From assembly GCF_032362555.1 (NCBI RefSeq), contig NC_083526.1, forward strand, positions 2,500,001 to 2,564,000: a stretch of DNA of 64,000 bases, in the 5' to 3' direction. This document shows, piece by piece, positions 47,934 through 57,605 of the stretch. The position numbers were made by a program, and so were the translations under genes. The DNA is from Amyelois transitella. Its lineage: Eukaryota; Arthropoda; Insecta; Lepidoptera; Pyralidae. The notes beneath the pieces are model-generated. The model saw only the letters and a list, made by a program, of their open reading frames with translations. It was not told the origin of the DNA and searched no databases. How positions within the stretch are numbered: the first letter of the stretch is position 1; every line of letters begins with the position of its first letter.

Positions 47934-48029
47934 CGTTGGGATCAGTAGCCGGTCCAGAATCCACGGAGCCTCCTGGCCCCGGCAGCGAGCAAATAGGGGG
48001 GGCGAAGCCTTCCTCGCAGTGGCAGTGAC
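47934..48029 (-). CDS. Meltrin: ADAM EGF-like end and juxtamembrane exon
   Basis: Between acceptor ttgttgtgcccag and donor GTACATC. It encodes [15 protein letters not shown], the last Cys of the EGF-like module, and then a Gly/Pro/Ser stalk ([17 protein letters not shown]) leading to the membrane span. Both ends fit: it takes one base from the exon at 49697 and gives one base to the transmembrane exon. Confidence 0.92.
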
Positions 48030-48114
48030 CTGGGCACAACAATATTAATTAAAACAAATTCTGTTAAAGTGTAAAGTTACAAATTTCCATACTAAAATTA
48101 CATCTGAAATTTAT

Positions 48115-48290
48115 ATATTCACGTCTATATCCCTTGCGGGTTGGACAGAGCCAACGGTCTTGAAAATACTGATAGACCTCGTTCATTTGTTTGGCTTAAT
48201 GATAGAATTGAGATTCGAATAGTGACAGGTTGGTAGGCCATCGCATAAAAAAGGAATCCCAAGTTTATGAGCCTATTCCTTAATGAGTGC
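48115..48290 (-). repeat. SINE A copy
   Basis: Contains tcacgtctatatcccttgcg, gacagagccaacggtcttga and gaatcccaagtttatgagcc in order; the 5' end is missing. Confidence 0.8.
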
Positions 48291-48787
48291 GTCGCCTTCT
48301 TCGACACTCATAAGAAATAAAACTAATATTATAAGGAGAGAGAATAATCACAAGCTGGACTACTCGACTGATTTAGGCTATTTCTTCTGGATCTTTTTCC
48401 TACGGCAGCGAATCTTCATGGAAGTAGTGTTAAATTGGTGTTATTTAATTTTTCGAGTTTATGTATAACTAGCTTATAACCGCAGTTTCGTCCGCGCGAA
48501 TTGCGAATTAAAATGATTTATTATAGCCACCTGCACCATTTATATCATAGTAGATAGGCATTCTAAGACCTACACAGGCGAATTTAGCGCCACCTCCCAA
48601 AAAAAAAATACAAGTTTTTCGCAAATTCCACGGGTTCTTGTAATTTTTACCGGGATTAAAGTACCCTATGTTCTTCTCCAGACCCTTAATTAAATATACG
48701 CAAAATATCAAGAAGACTGCTTCAGTAGATAACGCGTGAAGAGATAACAAACGAATAAACTTACTTTTGCATTTATAATGTTATTAT

Positions 48788-49497
48788 TAGAGACCGGATA
48801 ATATGCATTTGCATATTTGCATATGCATTTGCATATTTAAGCGATTTTCAAGGCTAATAGCATATTTTTACTTATTAGTAGTGATGATGCATATTATTGC
48901 TATAATTTACAGTAGGTATTTTTCGCGCGTAGCGCACTCGGCAGCCGCGCGTATTTTTTTTTGGTAGGTTCTCAAAAAATGAAAGAGACAAATGATCGCG
49001 CCGCCGCGCGCTCGCCTACCGCGCTACTCCCACCTATTAGAATAGAATATATATATTATGCATGTCATTATTACTTTGATTGTTGACACGCTCGTGCTCG
49101 GATAATTCACCTGCAGTTAAAAGTTTTTGTGTGTGTACAATGCCTCCCGAAAAAAAAAGTGTGTCTTCGTGGATAAGTGAATTTCCTAGAACATTTACTT
49201 ACGATGGAAATGTTTTATATTGTCGAGTTTGCGAGAAAAACATTTCGTGCACTAAAAGCATTTTTTATTTGATCAAATAACAATAAATTAAAAAGATACA
49301 TACATAATAAAGTAAAACATAAAACAAGTATTTACTAACAAAATACTTAAATCTAAAGGAATAGATAATATTTACAAAACAAAAAAAACTCATTTAATGT
49401 TGCATATTCTGTCAGTTTTCGTGCATATTTTAGGCATTTTTCATGCATATTTCATGCATATTTCAAGCTTTTTATGTTGCATATTATCCGGTCTCTA
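48788..49497. mobile_element. Deleted hAT element, 710 bp, with 8-bp duplication
   Basis: Inverted ends TAGAGACCGGATAATATGC and its complement (19 bp) obey the hAT YAGNG rule. The exact 8-bp duplication GTTATTAT lies at 48780-48787 and 49498-49505. TGCATATTTGCATATGCATT-type repeats fill the subterminal regions. It keeps the N-terminal coding part of its transposase (49140-49280) and little else. It lies in an ADAM intron. Confidence 0.9.
49140..49280 (+). pseudogene. hAT transposase N-terminal fragment
   Basis: A plus-strand frame of 46 codons starts MPPEKKSVSSWISE and carries a BED-finger-like start, LYCRVCEKNISCTKS, before a TAA. The His part of the finger and the whole catalytic domain are missing. 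A full hAT transposase is about 600 residues, so this is an internal-deletion derivative. Confidence 0.75.
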
Positions 49498-49597
49498 GTT
49501 ATTATATTTGATACTTCAATAATGACCTCTCAATGATAGCCGGTAGCCAACTAAAAATTGCCAGTAAAATGCTATCGAATAATAAAGATACATACAT

Positions 49598-49670
49598 ACA
49601 TAAAATCACGCCTCTTTCCCGGAGGGGTAGGCAGAGACCACCTCTTTCCACTTGCCACGATCACTTGATC
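49598..49670 (-). repeat. LINE 3'-end fragment
   Basis: Reverse copy of the retrotransposon ending (cacgcctctttcccggaggg, cttgccacgatc). Confidence 0.75.
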
Positions 49671-49696
49671 GAATAAAGCATAATAATAAAGATTAC

Positions 49697-49811
49697 CTTC
49701 AGAATTGCATATCCCGTGCCCGGAGCAATTGGACGGACAGACAGACGACTGTTTCTGACTTATAAGTTCACGCACGTAGTCTACTGGCACGCAACGCTGA
49801 CTGAGGCACAT
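49697..49811 (-). CDS. Meltrin: ADAM end of Cys-rich and start of EGF-like domain
   Basis: From acceptor gtattacag to donor GTAATC: MCLSQRCVPVDYVREL, then VCPSNCSGHGICNSE. MCLxQxCV closes the cysteine-rich domain, and CPxxCSGHGICN is the usual opening of the ADAM EGF-like module. It is 115 nt, phase 0 in and phase 1 out. Confidence 0.93.
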
Positions 49812-49969
49812 CTGTAATACCCATACATTATATGTATACACATAAAATGAATGTATTTTATGTGTATGACATAAATACATAAAGTTAAAATGCGTGGTGC
49901 GCAGAAGGGCAGTGGTTCGTATCCCATCTCGGCCATGTACCAATGACTATATTCATTATACATATACAT

Positions 49970-50340
49970 ACATACACATATGGTCACGTCTATATCCCTT
50001 GTGGGCTAGACAGAGCCAACAGTCTTGAAAAGACTGAATGGCCACGTTCAGCTATTTGGCTTAATGATACATACATACATACATATGGTCACGTTTATAT
50101 CCCTTGCGGGGTAGACAGAGCCAACAGTCTTGAAAAGACTGAATGGCCACGTTCAGCTATTTGGCTTAATGATAGAATTGAGATTCAAATAGTGATAGGT
50201 TGCTAGCCCATCGCCTAAAAAAGAATTCCAAGTTTGTAAGCCTATCCCTTTGTCGCCTTTTACGACATCCATGGGAAAGAGATGGAGTGGTCCTAGTCTT
50301 TTTTGTATTGGTGCCGGGTACCACACGGCACTTATGTACT
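49970..50340 (-). repeat. SINE A tandem pair, one truncated and one full
   Basis: A truncated copy (to about 50070) ends at a CATACATACATA stretch and is followed at once by a full copy reaching ggtgccgggtaccacacggc. This is consistent with insertion into the microsatellite-like tail of an earlier copy. Confidence 0.85.
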
Positions 50341-50454
50341 CGTCAAACTTATATACAAACATGATAATCCTTAAATATGGTCAGTATTATTCCAGCAGCC
50401 TGAAGTATCATTTCTTTCCAAAATACCTCCGTCCTTACACATGATTGATCCAAT

Positions 50455-50595
50455 ATGGGTTAGGTTTCCCTGCAAAGGTTGCGGAGGTCAGATGGCAGTC
50501 GCTTCGTGTAAAAACCTGACTCACCCAATCCAGGACCCATGATCCTCTCCAGAGTGGTGAGGATGTAACTGGGACTAAAGCCAGGAGTAAGAATT
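50455..50595 (+). repeat. SINE D 3' fragment
   Basis: Shares gttgcggaggtcagatggca, gtcgcttcgtgtaaaaacct and ctctccagagtggtgaggat with the other copies. Confidence 0.75.
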
Positions 50596-51142
50596 ATACT
50601 TACTTTACAAGAAAAAGCAAAGAAGTCTAGGATTCTTTGCCACATTTTGCCAGAATAAATATATTCAAATTTAAAAATTTATATTAATACAAAATGGTCC
50701 TTAATTAACATAACAGATCTTCATATTAATTAACCCTTTCGGAAAATGCTAACATTTTAATGTATAGTACACATACTATATTAACTTATAACGTCCTTAT
50801 CCCTTCTTGGGATAGTCCGCTTAATGATTGAATTCAGAATAGAATAGATTTATATTCTATTATTTGACGTCACATAACTTAAATCTAATTATAACCAATA
50901 CCGCTTCCAAAGCGCATGTGTAGAAGAAGCGGCGGAACAAACTACACTGCATCATCTTCATCGGACGTCAATTTACAAAATTAGATCTCTTAAATCTAAA
51001 TCGTGGACGAATGCACATTGTCTACATAAAAAAACATGAATGAATGACGAACTAATTATGTCAATGTCAGATTCGAATAATGTCAGGGGCATCACCTAAA
51101 AAAATAGGAAAAAAAAATGGTGAAGAATAATAATATAATTAC

Positions 51143-51240
51143 ATGTTGCGGGCCGCAGCTTGCTCCGTCAGGCACCATGCCGGGGTCGGCGTCGCTGAGA
51201 CCCAGGTCTATGATGGCGGTGCGGCACGGGATTATCGTGC
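51143..51240 (-). CDS. Meltrin: ADAM Cys-rich domain, third exon
   Basis: From acceptor atttgttccag to donor GTAATTATA: after completing Gly it reads TIIPCRTAIIDLG, DADPGMVPDGASCGPQH. This is the conserved ...CRxAIxDxG...PGxVxDGxxCG block of the ADAM cysteine-rich domain. The acceptor is bordered at 51244 on by a SINE A copy whose CATA-rich end forms the sequence just upstream of the splice site. Confidence 0.93.
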
Positions 51241-51243
51241 CTG

Positions 51244-51375
51244 GAACAAATACATGCATACATATGGTCACGTCTATATCCCTTGCGGGGTGGACAGAGC
51301 CAACAGTCTTGAAAACTGACTGAATGGCCACGTTCAGCTGTTTGGCTTAATGATAGAATTGAATACAAATACATC
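51244..51375 (-). repeat. SINE A copy touching the acceptor of an ADAM exon
   Basis: tacatgcatacatatggtca, then gtctatatcccttgcggggt and acagagccaacagtcttga. The 5' end is truncated near 51370. Its CATA-rich end starts within about 10 nt of the splice acceptor at 51241. Confidence 0.8.
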
Positions 51376-51469
51376 ACTATAAAGTAGATATTTAAAACGA
51401 GTTTGTGTGTGGTGTTCCGTGTGGTTCATGGCAAGGAAACAAAAAATTAAAAAAAAAGGAACACTTTCC

Positions 51470-51660
51470 CATGGATATCGTAAAAGGCAACTAAGGGATA
51501 GGCTTACAAAAATTGGTATTCTTTTTTTAAGCGATGGGCTAGCAACCTGTCGCTAATTAAATCTGAATTCTTTCATAAAGCCAAACAGCTGAACATGGCC
51601 TATCAGTCTTTTCAAGACTGTTGGTCCTGTCTACCCCTCAAGAGATAGACAGACCTCCGC
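51470..51660 (+). repeat. SINE A copy
   Basis: Forward-orientation copy: ggataggcttacaaaaattg, gcgatgggctagcaacctg, aagactgttggtcctgtc. It lies in an ADAM intron. Confidence 0.75.
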
Positions 51661-51729
51661 CACTCATTTAGCGGAATATAACCCATTCGGGATAATGTCT
51701 ATAAATTCTAGTCTCATCTATGAATGTAC

Positions 51730-51890
51730 CATTATTGTTGATAAAGACCGCGTTCAAAACGGCTACAGACTCCATGCCGAACTCCAGCCGCTCGTTGAGA
51801 TGGCGACACTGCAGCATTCCGCACATCGCGTCCTCTCGTGCGCACGCGCGGTACGTTTGAGTTTCTCGATCGTAGCCGCAGTTGCCGTTT
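51730..51890 (-). CDS. Meltrin: ADAM Cys-rich domain, second exon
   Basis: From acceptor tatttttttacag to donor GTACATTC: NGNCGYDRETQTYRAC, REDAMCGMLQCRHLNERLEF, then VFINNN. This is the CGxLQC...NExLxFG core of the reprolysin-family Cys-rich domain. The open frame runs on into the intron, but only the donor at 51729 restores the phase needed by the exon at 51240. Confidence 0.92.
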
Positions 51891-52111
51891 CTGTAAAAAA
51901 AATATATATACATATGTATAAGGACAAGTTATGTAGTGCCGTGTGGTTTCCGGTATTTAAAAAAAGAACTTCATATCATTCCGCATCCTCTCTTACCAAG
52001 TGGTCGATTTGTTTAAGCGAAGTACCGGCGCCCTTTTTTAGGTTGATGTCCATTTTATTCTGTTCTTTTAAGTGATTCTGTGTTCGCTTAGAAAAACGTT
52101 CCGTTCCGTTT

Positions 52112-52160
52112 CCCCACAGCAGCCGGCACTGGTCGCGGGGCCAGTGCTCGCAGTCAACAT
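52112..52160 (-). pseudogene. Partial duplicate of the ADAM Cys-rich exon
   Basis: The 25 bases at 52112-52136 are identical to 52235-52259 inside the neighbouring exon. The flanking sequence, read in reverse, still encodes DCEHWPRDQCRLLWG beside the original YCVRGSC...GDQCRLLWG. It lies 123 bp away, within the intron after that exon. No good acceptor precedes it (ctgcgag at best), so it is probably a dead partial duplication; an alternative exon is possible but weakly supported. Confidence 0.7.
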
Positions 52161-52174
52161 GTAGATGCACTCAC

Positions 52175-52293
52175 TTGGTGGCCTTGACGTTGTTGCTGGT
52201 GTAGCAGCGCGAGTGGCTGCTCTCGCCCGTGACGCCCCACAGCAGCCGGCACTGGTCGCCGTGGGAGCGACACGAGCCGCGCACGCAGTATGC
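52175..52293 (-). CDS. Meltrin: ADAM Cys-rich domain, first exon
   Basis: From acceptor tatatcctcgacag to donor GTGAGTGC: AYCVRGSCRSHGDQCRLLWG, then SRCYTSNNVKAT. This is the start of the ADAM cysteine-rich domain (CxxGxC.....QC..LWG). An (AT)n microsatellite at about 52311-52336 ends roughly 20 nt before the acceptor. It is GC-rich against its surroundings. Confidence 0.94.
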
Positions 52294-52310
52294 CTGTCGA
52301 GGATATAGCA

Positions 52311-52337
52311 CATATATATATATATATATATATATAC
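52311..52337. repeat. (AT)n microsatellite beside an ADAM acceptor
   Basis: About 12-13 uninterrupted AT units lie where the branch point and pyrimidine tract of the acceptor at 52294 would be expected. Confidence 0.9.
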
Positions 52338-52387
52338 TTCTTCCTCTCACTCTCGTCTCTCCTCTTCCTCTCTTTCTTCTCCTCGCT

Positions 52388-52745
52388 TTAGCCCCAGTTG
52401 TATCCTCACCACTCTGGAGGAGAGCCCGGGGTATGCCTTGGACCATGGATACTGCATTGAGTGAGTCAAGTATTTACACGAAACGACTCCCATCTGTTCT
52501 CAGCAAACTTTGCAGGGGCACCTAATCCGTATTGGATCGATCATGGTTACACATCCCGTTGCCTGAATGTACAGGTTTCCTCACGATGTTTTCCCTCACC
52601 GTAAAAGCATCGGTCAGTATTCAAACTAATATATATAACTTCGAAAATAATCATTAGTACATGGCCGAGGTAGGATTTAAACCTGTTCCTTTTTACGCCA
52701 CACGCCACCATACTGATTCGATATAATTCGATATTCGACCACGAA
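52388..52745 (-). repeat. SINE D, near full length
   Basis: Carries ccccagttgtatcctcacca, ctggaggagagcccggggta, the cctgaatgtacaggtttcct body and a decayed tRNA-like head (gtaggatttaaacctgttcc, ccataccgattcg-like). Confidence 0.75.
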
Positions 52746-52799
52746 GGCTCTCTCTCGCTCTATATCCCTTACAATCCAGCTACCCACCAATGGATAAAG

Positions 52800-52900
52800 A
52801 CATGATACAATCACGTCAATATCCGGGGTAGACAGAGCCAACAGTCAGTGCAAAATACCGATAGGCCACACCCAACTATTTGGCTCACCAGGCATATTTC
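52800..52900 (-). repeat. SINE A 3' fragment
   Basis: Blocks ggggtagacagagccaacag and gataggccacacccaactat, next to the donor side of the disintegrin exon. Confidence 0.7.
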
Positions 52901-52921
52901 TAACGTTCACTGTATACTGAC

Positions 52922-53062
52922 CTCTCCTTTGGAACAAGGAGTGGTGTCCATCTTGAAGACATCCTCGGGACAGAACTCCGAGTGTCCCGTGCAGTACTCC
53001 GGGAGGTCGCACTCTCGCTCCGCCGCGCGACACACTGTGCCCGCCGACTTCGCTCGGCATGT
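52922..53062 (-). CDS. Meltrin: ADAM disintegrin domain, second exon
   Basis: From acceptor cttgttacag to donor GTCAGTATAC, 47 codons: TCRAKSAGTVCR, ERECDLPEYCTGHSEFCPED and TTPCSKGE. It contains the disintegrin loop ECDLPEYC, where snake-venom relatives carry RGD; ADAMs usually have xCD here, so integrin binding would not use RGD. Phase 0 on both sides. Confidence 0.95.
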
Positions 53063-53744
53063 CTGTAACAAGCGAGAGCAAGAGAATTAATTAATGCATG
53101 ATATTTTTAGGACCAAGAGAATTAATGCACGATATTTCTAGTATAAATGTGAACTTTGGGAGGGAGAAAGGTCTCTATACGAGCGAATATTGATCGAATC
53201 GAGACCATTTGGGGGAAAGTCACTTCTGACTCGGACTTACACGAGTGTTTATTAATTTAGAAAACTACAACTTTATATAAAAATTAAACATTAATTTAGC
53301 TAAATAACTTTTTAAGTAATTGCACTCCATGCAATCAACGTCATGGCAAATAATTTAAGACCTTTTTTTTTAATTAACAAAAGTGGCATATGTGTATGTT
53401 ACAGAAGTAATCAATGTCCAAAAAAAAATGTTGTAGGCTTCGCTGTCGCATTAGGTAAAACCTGTAATGAGATTTTGAGATTGAGATGTAAGTTTTTGAA
53501 GAATTAATAAATAAATAACAAACCTACAAATGTATTGTGGTAGTGACTAAAGCTTTTATCTATCTATCTCAATAAATACATAAAATACACTACCAAGTAT
53601 TAAGTACGCTTTAGTGACTCTTCATGCTTAGAGGGTAAATTGCATTATCCAATTTTTTCAAAGTCAAGTCAAAGTCCATATATGAAAAGAACGAATTGGT
53701 TTTTTTTTTTGTTAAACATGTTCCTGTATGTCTTTTCAAGATTG

Positions 53745-53796
53745 TTGGCTCTGTCTAGCCCGCAAGGGATATAGACGTGACCATATGTTTGTATGT
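53745..53796 (+). repeat. SINE A end forming an ADAM splice donor
   Basis: Forward blocks attgttggctctgtctagcc and cgcaagggatatagacgtga end in a ccatatgtttgtatgtac tail directly against the exon at 53799. The donor GTACATAC on the reverse strand is the tail of the SINE. Confidence 0.8.
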
Positions 53797-53798
53797 AC

Positions 53799-53988
53799 CT
53801 GTAAATCGCAGCAAGTGCCAGCGGCACAGGTAGCGTTAACCCTCAGCATGCAGGTGTCGGGCTGGCAGCAAGCGTGGCACGGGTTGGGTGCCGCGCCGGG
53901 CAAGGGCAGCCCGCAGTCGCACTGCTCGCCCGGCTCCACGAAACCGTTGCCGCAAGTCGGCGAGGAGAACAGTTGTTTGGGTTTGTTC
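53799..53988 (-). CDS. Meltrin: ADAM disintegrin domain, first exon
   Basis: From acceptor tttcttcccag to donor GTACATAC: LFSSPTCGNGFVEPGEQCDC, then CHACCQPDTCMLRVNATCAA and GTCCDLQ. CGNGxVExGEQCDCG is the classic start of a disintegrin domain. A loop with PLPGAAPNP replaces the usual short segment before C-x-x-CC. It takes two bases from the protease exon and leaves in phase 0. Confidence 0.95.
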
Positions 53989-54018
53989 CTGGGAAGAAAT
54001 GATAATGATTGATGATGG

Positions 54019-54180
54019 CCTCTATCTGTGACACCGGAGGTCCCGGGTTCGAATACCGGCCAGGGCATGATGGGAAACGAGCTTTCTCTAATTTGCCTGG
54101 GTCTTGGATGTTTATCTATATATGTATTTATTATAAAATATAGTATCGTTGATGTAGTATCGCCAAGTTTGCGAGCGGAA
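54019..54180 (+). repeat. SINE E copy
   Basis: Starts with a tRNA-like head missing the A-box side (ctgtgacaccggaggtccc, gggttcgaataccggccagg) and continues with the catgatgggaaacgagcttt body. It lies close upstream of the disintegrin exon in gene direction. Confidence 0.8.
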
Positions 54181-54717
54181 CTAACTGAAACTGAATGAAT
54201 GAAAGTTTATTAGCAAATATATCTTACACTAACACTTAAGTACTTAGAGTAAAAAAATAAACAGTTGCCTAAATTGTAATACTAATCTGACGTTCTCTCA
54301 GCATGTGTCGAGGCATTTTACAACACCCCGACGGACGGAAAGAGATTTCCATTTAATGTTTTTGAAATGACGTAATATGAGTAGATATAACTAGATCCAG
54401 CGAGTGTTCTACGTACATTCTTACTATTTTAACAATGCCTGGGGGTCAAATTAGAATCACCCTTTATAACGATCTGCGTTCTTCTTCATCTACGTCGTCT
54501 ATAACTGAGCTAACACTTCTTGAGAGAGCCCAGGGTCCACATATGAACACTAGTTTATGGGCTCTCTCAGGATAGTAACAATCAGCGACTGTATGTCTGT
54601 ATAACTCATGACCTAACCAGAACCATAGACTACATGTTAACGTACTATACAAAACTACTTTGAAATGAGGTATTCAGTGAGTCATATATATATTTTACAG
54701 ACTTGTCCGCGCCTCAC

Positions 54718-55017
54718 CTCAAGCAGTAATCCATTCCTCTGGCGAAAGCTAGCACCAACGAACTAAGACTGCATTTGGACCAATGCGTGGGCATCACAGA
54801 CGTAGAGGAGGGGCTCATGATGCACTTGTCGTCGGGACACTCGCAGTCGTCAGTGTCGTGCTCCATGCCGAAGTTGTGGCCCATCTCGTGGGCTATAGTC
54901 GTGGCCACGAGGCCAATGACCTCCGAATGGTTGTTGGCGACACCGCCGGAAAACTCGTAGGTGCAAATAGGCCCTTTCAAAGCTTTCCCCACGACGCCCT
55001 CTTTGAACTTTTGGCGG
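54718..55017 (-). CDS. Meltrin: ADAM metalloprotease domain, active-site exon
   Basis: From acceptor tttatatttcag to donor GTGAGGCGC: RQKFKEGVVGKALKGPICTY, then the full zinc site HEMGHNFGMEHD (HExxHxxGxxHD), DDCECPDDKCIMSPSSTS with the Met-turn, and CSLSSLVLAFARGMDYCLR. Glu is the catalytic base and the three His bind zinc. The domain is therefore predicted active, unlike the inactive ADAM22/23-like insect mind-meld group. This supports a meltrin-type sheddase at the cell surface. Confidence 0.97.
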
Positions 55018-55281
55018 CTGAAATATAAATGGCAATTAGTAATAATAAAAGTTATAAAATTTAAGTAGGACTGGTTCGAAAGTGTTATGCAAAATGGGGT
55101 TTGAAACAAGTAAGCTAGACGCCTGTAGAATTTAATGAGAAACTAAGAAAAAAATATTGAGAAATTTATGAAACACAGCGAAAAACTTGTAGCGAGAAAG
55201 CGGCCGATTTAAGTATGGTTAAAGAAATTCCAACTTGAGAAAATACAATTTCTGAGATGTAAGTTAAAGTTAAATACTCAC

Positions 55282-55457
55282 GTGATTAAATGTGCGTTGT
55301 CATTCCGTAACCTTTTATCCGTTAGTAACACCTTCCTACGATAATGTAAGAAATTAGTGAGCGTTGTATCTCCGTTCTCCTCTAACACTATTTCGTCTCG
55401 TTCTGTCCACACTACAACACCGACGAGCGATATGAAGATATTTAAGGGTGAATAGAC
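55282..55457 (-). CDS. Meltrin: ADAM metalloprotease domain, second exon
   Basis: From acceptor cttctctttttag to donor GTGAGTATT: VYSPLNIFISLVGVVVWTER, DTTLTNFLHYRRKVLL and RNDNAHLIT. This is the LNI.I.LVG.E.W motif and the HDNAxLIT motif of the reprolysin fold. Phase 0 in, phase 2 out. Confidence 0.95.
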
Positions 55458-55924
55458 CTAAAAAGAGAAGAATACTTTAGCTTAAAAAAAATTGTGCAAT
55501 CATTTCGATCTAGTACTTGTTATATTCTCGAACTAGAAAAAAATATGATATGATCAAAATATGAATGAATTTTGAGCGGCAGTAGCTGAGCTTTAATATG
55601 AGCAGAAATCTTTGTATAAGAATCCTTGTGTGTATAAGTCAGGTAGGCTAAACGGAGCGTACACAAAATTGTTTGACATTGAGAAAGGTGTAAGAGAAAG
55701 ACATGGTGCGTCGCCATGGCTGTTAAACCTACGTACGGATAGTTGTTTACAATATTAAATAGTTTGAAATTAGATTAAAGATGTAGACGTAAAATGTCTA
55801 ATGCTAACTACCAGGTTTTATTTGCGTCATTAACCGAAGAATTACAGGAAGTAATAACTGTATAGTGAAAACTCATAAAAGGAATGAAAGCGAACAAAAG
55901 GGGCATTACTAGGAATATACTCAC

Positions 55925-56095
55925 AGCGTTGATGATGTTAGCTATGTCCTTTAACTGGTGGTGTACTGTGTGCAAACTCTCCCTGTTGGCTACGTACTCG
56001 CCGTAGTCGGAAACCAACACCAGTTCGACGTAACGGGACATTTTGTTCGAGTTGTACGGACCGCGGACCAGGACGTCCGATGTATCTCTTTTGTA
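55925..56095 (-). CDS. Meltrin: ADAM furin site and start of protease domain
   Basis: From acceptor ttttccttttcag to donor GTGAGTATA, 57 codons: YKRDTSDVLVRGP, then SRYVELVLVSDYGEYVANRE and HHQLKDIANIINA. The residues spanning the splice (SR|YKR) give a basic R-Y-K-R site for furin-type prodomain removal. YVELVLVxD is the first strand of the catalytic domain. Confidence 0.95.
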
Positions 56096-56340
56096 CTGAA
56101 AAGGAAAACGATTGATGAAGAAATATAATAAAAGTAAATATTGATAAATCAGCTAGATACAGATACAATGTTTCATATTACCAAGTAGATTCATATAGGA
56201 TAAATAAATATATAAATCTAGGTGAAAGATAAGAATGTGTTTCGTCACCTTGGCTGTTCAATAAACACTATATAAATAAACAGATTTGTAAAAGTATGGT
56301 GGATTAAGGTTTAAGTTACTTATCATATGCCTACACTTAC

Positions 56341-56510
56341 CCGACTGACTCTGCTTCTTTCCACATCTTTTTCCCTGTGATATTTATCGAATAGCTGCTG
56401 ATCATAACTGGCGTTTTTCGTAACCCCTCCCTGGTAACCACACTTGTGTTTGTGTTCATTTTTGAGATCTGTGTGGTCGTATATGTAGTGGTTAGATTGG
56501 ATGCCGCCAT
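56341..56510 (-). CDS. Meltrin: ADAM prodomain exon with cysteine switch
   Basis: From acceptor tttttttctcag to donor GTAAGTGTAG: HYIYDHTDLKNEHKHKCGYQ, then KNASYDQQLFDKYH and VERSRVSR. HKCGY is the cysteine-switch segment whose thiol holds the zinc in the latent enzyme. One N-glycosylation sequon (NAS) is visible. Completes a codon from the exon at 57473 and leaves in phase 0. Confidence 0.93.
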
Positions 56511-56999
56511 CTGAGAAAAAAACAGGGTAATATGGAAACATTACTTTGATGTAAAAAATAGATCGTAATAAATAAAACCTTCGAATTAAATTTAAAATAA
56601 AATGTAGGACAGATGAATCCGGCCACGAAGCGCAACGTCTAAGGGTGCGACTGGGAACAAGAGTGTGATCATACAGCAATTGAAAAAAAAACCTCAATAA
56701 ACGTCAAAGTTTTACTCATTTACTTTCCTGCCTAAACCAGTAAAAAGTACGATGAACACTCGTGGCTGTAATTAAAGCCTAAGTCAATTAGCTTGACGTC
56801 ATAACGTCCCATTGCAGACAGACGAAATCAATAAGCACTCAAATTCGCCATTTTGAACACTAATTGCCACTTCGACGCGACTGCTAAAAAGCCAGCCAGT
56901 AGTCAGTCTTAAATAATGCTACTAGAATTGTTATAATAAATTAGTTCCCTTGAACTTTTATATATCCAACAAGAGTTATTTACAAACTTGATAATGAAA

Positions 57000-57115
57000 C
57001 TTACGCCTATTTCTCCTTGTCACGATCCCTGCATACTTCTTTTGCTTCATCCTCATTCATCAATCTTTTGCAAACTCTACGGTTAACCTAGTTGACCTCA
57101 CTGTTTACCCAGATG
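57000..57115 (-). repeat. LINE 3'-end fragment
   Basis: Reverse copy of the retrotransposon ending (tgtcacgatccctgcatact, tttgcttcatcctcattcat). Confidence 0.65.
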
Positions 57116-57189
57116 TACCCGATACAAAAAGGAATGTCCCAATATAAAAAGTATTTCTTTTATTTTTACCATTTATGGTAAATATCAGC

Positions 57190-57440
57190 ATTATTTACCG
57201 TGTGGTTTCCGGCAATTAAGAATAAAACCATTCCATATCTTTCCCACGAATGTCCTAAAAGGCGACAAAGGGATAGGCTATATAAACTTGCGATTCCTCT
57301 TGTAGGCGATAGGCTAGCAACCTCTCACTATATGAATCTTAATTCCATCATAAAGTATAACACCTAAACGTGGTCTTTCAGACTTTTCAATCCTGTTGGC
57401 TCTGTCTACCCCGCAAGTGAAGCAGACGTGACTTTGATAT
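57190..57440 (+). repeat. SINE A copy, near full length
   Basis: gtgtggtttccggcaattaa, ccattccatatctttcccac, taggctagcaacctctcact and ttggctctgtctaccccgca in order. Confidence 0.85.
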
Positions 57441-57472
57441 TTATATGTATTATGCATTATTTTGTGCATTAC

Positions 57473-57605
57473 CTTCAGCGGGTTCGATGTACCGCATCTG
57501 ATTGCCATCAAACAAGATTCCCCTTAGTCCGTTACACGTCGACAGCGCCGCAAAAGACCCTGGCTTGTCCCGTAAACTTCCACAATATTGGCATAAGTCT
57601 ATTTC
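57473..57605 (-). CDS. Meltrin: ADAM prodomain, third exon
   Basis: From acceptor aacttccag to donor GTAATGCAC: EIDLCQYCGSLRDKPGSFAA, LSTCNGLRGILFDGNQMRY, IEPAE. This is the CxYxGxVxxxPxSxxALSTCxGLRG block found in all ADAM prodomains. Phase 0 in, phase 1 out. Confidence 0.94.
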
